Below are positions 4,388-5,941 of a stretch of DNA of 5,941 nt, piece by piece. The stretch is from Candidatus Methanomethylicus sp. GTDB taxonomy: Archaea; Thermoproteota; Methanomethylicia; Methanomethylicales; Methanomethylicaceae. The stretch is taken from positions 1 through 5,941 of the forward strand of contig JAJRAB010000102.1 of the NCBI GenBank assembly GCA_028683025.1, read 5' to 3'. Position 1 is the first letter of the stretch; the number at the start of each line of letters is the position of its first letter. The position numbers and the translations under genes were made by a program. The notes beneath the pieces were generated by a model. It was not told the origin of the DNA. It saw only the letters and a program-made list of their open reading frames with translations, and searched no databases.

Positions 4388-5290
4388 ATGAGAGCCCTCA
4401 ACATCGGATTTGTTCTGGTAGCTGCTTTCCTCATGGCTTTCGATCTCGTGGTTTCTGAGCTGGCTATGAGGGCTTACGGTGCCGACTCCCTAACCATGGC
4501 TGCAGCCCCTACTATTGTGGGGGGAGTTATGCTTGTGGCTTATGCTTTCAGGAAAGATCGGTGTTTTTTGATTGATCCCAGAGGATCAGACTGGATGGAG
4601 CTTGGCGGAAATGTGGTTTTCGGGGCGTTGGGGGCGCTGCTCACATTCGATTCAGTGGCGAGGATAGGAGCAGGGAAAGCAATGCTGCTTGGAAGTAACA
4701 CAACTGAGGCTATCTTCATCATTGTCCTTTCATTCCTGCTGCTTAAGGAGAGGCTTTCCAAGATGGAAGGCGTCGGATGCCTTGTGATCCTTGCGGGGGC
4801 TACAATAATCACCTTCAACCCCTCGTCACTGGCGTTTGAGTTAGGTTTGGGCGAGCTTGAAATCCTTCTGGCTTCACTCAGCTATGCGGTCAGCGTAGTC
4901 TGTGCGGCCGACCTGGTGAGGAGGGTGGAGCCTACAAAGTTTGTGGCGGTGTCGGGTTTCCTGCAGGGGGTTATCCTCATGATCTTCCTGTTGCTGGTTG
5001 GAAGTATCGGGGGCAACAGCCCAGAAGTATTGTTCATAATAATCCTGACAGGAGTTCTCTCGGGGATAGCTTTCCTACTCTATGCCATGGGCTTAAAGGG
5101 GATCGGGGCTTCGCTTACATCGGTGGTCTACTCATTTGTGGGCATATTTTCGCTTATGATCGGTGCCCTTTTCATTTGGGCAATGCCTGGGCTTGAACTG
5201 GTCTTTCCACCAAGCCCACTCCTGGCCTCAATCGGTAGCGCTATTGCCATAGCCGGCGTATATCTTCTCAATAAGTACAAGGCCAAGTAG
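4388..5290 (+). CDS. EamA/DMT-family transporter
   Basis: A 300-residue inner-membrane permease of the drug/metabolite transporter superfamily, whose members move amino acids, nucleotide sugars or other small metabolites; the substrate cannot be told from sequence. Ten hydrophobic segments are visible at about 5-26, 36-54, 70-88, 96-118, 127-144, 155-174, 186-205, 213-233, 242-264 and 277-294, in two five-helix halves as expected for duplicated EamA domains. The first half has the typical end-of-helix-4 phrase LLLKERLSKMEGVGCLVILA (117-136), with K120-E121-R122. A positively charged C-terminus (NKYKAK) fits the cytoplasm. ATG 4388 gives the family length; an extension to TTG 4319 would add 23 residues lying across the TATA-like box. 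The gene stands alone between divergent DUF1294 and the GalT-like gene, 96 nt downstream. Confidence 0.9.
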   Translation: MRALNIGFVLVAAFLMAFDLVVSELAMRAYGADSLTMAAAPTIVGGVMLVAYAFRKDRCFLIDPRGSDWMELGGNVVFGALGALLTFDSVARIGAGKAMLLGSNTTEAIFIIVLSFLLLKERLSKMEGVGCLVILAGATIITFNPSSLAFELGLGELEILLASLSYAVSVVCAADLVRRVEPTKFVAVSGFLQGVILMIFLLLVGSIGGNSPEVLFIIILTGVLSGIAFLLYAMGLKGIGASLTSVVYSFVGIFSLMIGALFIWAMPGLELVFPPSPLLASIGSAIAIAGVYLLNKYKAK

Positions 5291-5329
5291 CTGTAAATGC
5301 AGCGTAATGGTTGCCACCGTGCTTGTAGC

Positions 5330-5340
5330 TTTTTATAAAA
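5330..5340 (+). promoter_or_regulatory. TATA box of GalT-like gene
   Basis: tttttataaaa (5330-5340) is the clearest TATA-like box in the window. It predicts initiation near 5360. An ATG at 5358 close to that point opens only a seven-codon frame (to TGA 5379-5381), and the GalT-like frame starts at TTG 5387 after a purine-rich aaggat at 5372-5377. Confidence 0.55.
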
Positions 5341-5386
5341 AAAGGTTCATAAGTCAGATGAGTAAGGGGCAAAGGATCTGAAACTG

Positions 5387-5842
5387 TTGAAAAGGGAAGA
5401 AATTTCCAAATTCCTCGATCCGACAAAGGCTTTTTCCGAAGGTGTGGCTTTTATTGAAGAGTTTGATCCGCTGACCGGGGCTGTTTGCAGGATCAACGCA
5501 ACGAGGGCTGCGAGACCTAAGCAGCAGTTGGGGAAGACAGTGGAGACGCCTGTCGCCAAATGCTCTTTCTGCCAGCCCTATATTGATACTTCGACCCCCA
5601 AATTTCCCAAGGATTTCTGCCTTGATGGAAGGATAAAGCATGGAGGGGCTATCCTCTTCCCAAACCTCTTCCCCCTCACGGACTTGCATGGAGTCTGCGT
5701 CTTTACCCCCCAACACAAGTTGGATCTTAATCTCTTTGATGCGGGGGAGATCTCTGACGGTCTCTTTGCCAGCATAGAATTTTTGAAGGCGGGAAGGGAA
5801 GCAGGGGCTCCACATCACCTCCTTGGCTGGAACCAAGGTTAA
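5387..5842 (+). CDS. Truncated galactose-1-phosphate uridylyltransferase-like protein
   Basis: N-terminal half of a GalT/HIT-superfamily nucleotidyltransferase-like protein, 151 residues. Visible family traits: EFDPLTGAVCRI (25-36), the zinc-type CSFC at C59-C62, TPKFPKD (70-76), an NLFP segment (93-96) followed by H101 and H110, and a helix at 120-140. Full-length relatives continue with a GAS-x-x-HPH-x-Q active site whose His carries the nucleotide; here the frame stops at TAA 5840-5842 just after LLGWNQG, so the catalytic His motif is absent and no catalysis is expected. The stop lies in a near-duplicated stretch (ccaagg at 5833-5838 and 5844-5849). It could be a pseudogene, a split gene or a sequence error; the readable bases beyond do not contain the HPH motif. 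The start is TTG 5387 because an in-frame TAA lies at 5363-5365; CTG codons upstream are less likely. It lies downstream of its own TATA-like box. Confidence 0.7.
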   Translation: MKREEISKFLDPTKAFSEGVAFIEEFDPLTGAVCRINATRAARPKQQLGKTVETPVAKCSFCQPYIDTSTPKFPKDFCLDGRIKHGGAILFPNLFPLTDLHGVCVFTPQHKLDLNLFDAGEISDGLFASIEFLKAGREAGAPHHLLGWNQG

Positions 5843-5941
5843 CCCAAGGATGGGCGGAAAAGGTAAAAAATGTTCGAGAAATAGGTTTGGATGTGAGTCA
5901 GAAGATGAGGAACGATGAGTGTATAATCAAATTCCTCAATA
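5839..5941 (+). other. Open frame running off the right edge
   Basis: A frame one base off the GalT-like frame is open from before the TAA at 5840 to the window end and encodes QGWAEKVKNVREIGLDVSQK and then 14 more residues. Its charge pattern looks coding. Possible starts are GTG 5893 or ATG 5905 (gtgag at 5893-5897 upstream). It may be the start of the next gene or the frame-shifted continuation of the truncated one; the window is too short to decide. Confidence 0.35.

Noticed and set aside
5354..5836. Long reverse-strand frame (160 codons) opposite the GalT-like gene
   Set aside because: The forward frame shows clear GalT-like motifs including CSFC; the reverse translation shows none and is an overlap shadow.
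1..5941. A linked new defence, CRISPR or mobile system across the window
   Set aside because: No nuclease, integrase, transposase, repeat-spacer array or toxin-antitoxin pair was recognised; genes alternate in strand and carry separate promoter-like boxes.

Overview
The window reads as accessory or housekeeping-fringe sequence from an archaeon, probably a euryarchaeal lineage; a methanogen or Thermoplasmatota relative would fit, but no marker here fixes the taxon. The archaeal call rests on AT-rich TATA-like boxes about 24-28 nt upstream of several start codons (leaderless genes), poly-T tracts instead of clear hairpin terminators, frequent TTG starts and the protein families present. There is no rRNA, tRNA, CRISPR array, transposase or insertion sequence that I can see.

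Layout, left to right. 108-809 (+) encodes a protein with two CDGSH iron-sulfur motifs around a Cys-rich CPSG centre. 1015-1617 (+) encodes a repetitive coiled-coil protein ending in a glycine-rich membrane hairpin and a basic tail. 1855-2183 (+) is a DUF6506 gene whose ATG and ribosome binding site are out of frame with the conserved body by one base at an A5 run. 2380-2643 (+) is a small coiled-coil protein. 2773-2979 (-) is a dodecin (flavin-storage protein). 3064-3546 (-) carries two CxxCxGxG zinc-binding motifs and a C-terminal CFI-box domain. 3654-3836 (+) is a 60-residue protein resembling the end of a winged helix. 3901-4167 (-) is a DUF1294 membrane protein. 4388-5290 (+) is a ten-helix EamA/DMT-family transporter. 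5387-5842 (+) is the N-terminal, zinc-binding part of a galactose-1-phosphate uridylyltransferase-like protein, cut off before the catalytic His-x-His region. A further open frame runs off the right edge.

The genes do not form one operon. Most have their own promoter-like box and their orientations alternate. I see no defence system, biosynthetic cluster or mobile element joining them. Shared themes are modest: iron-sulfur and flavin redox proteins (CDGSH, dodecin), small membrane proteins (coiled-coil hairpin, DUF1294, EamA) and small proteins of unknown function. The most useful leads are the two apparent frame disruptions (DUF6506 and the GalT-like gene), the 17-residue repeat coiled coil with a membrane anchor, and the CFI-box protein. 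I do not see convincing evidence for a wholly new system.
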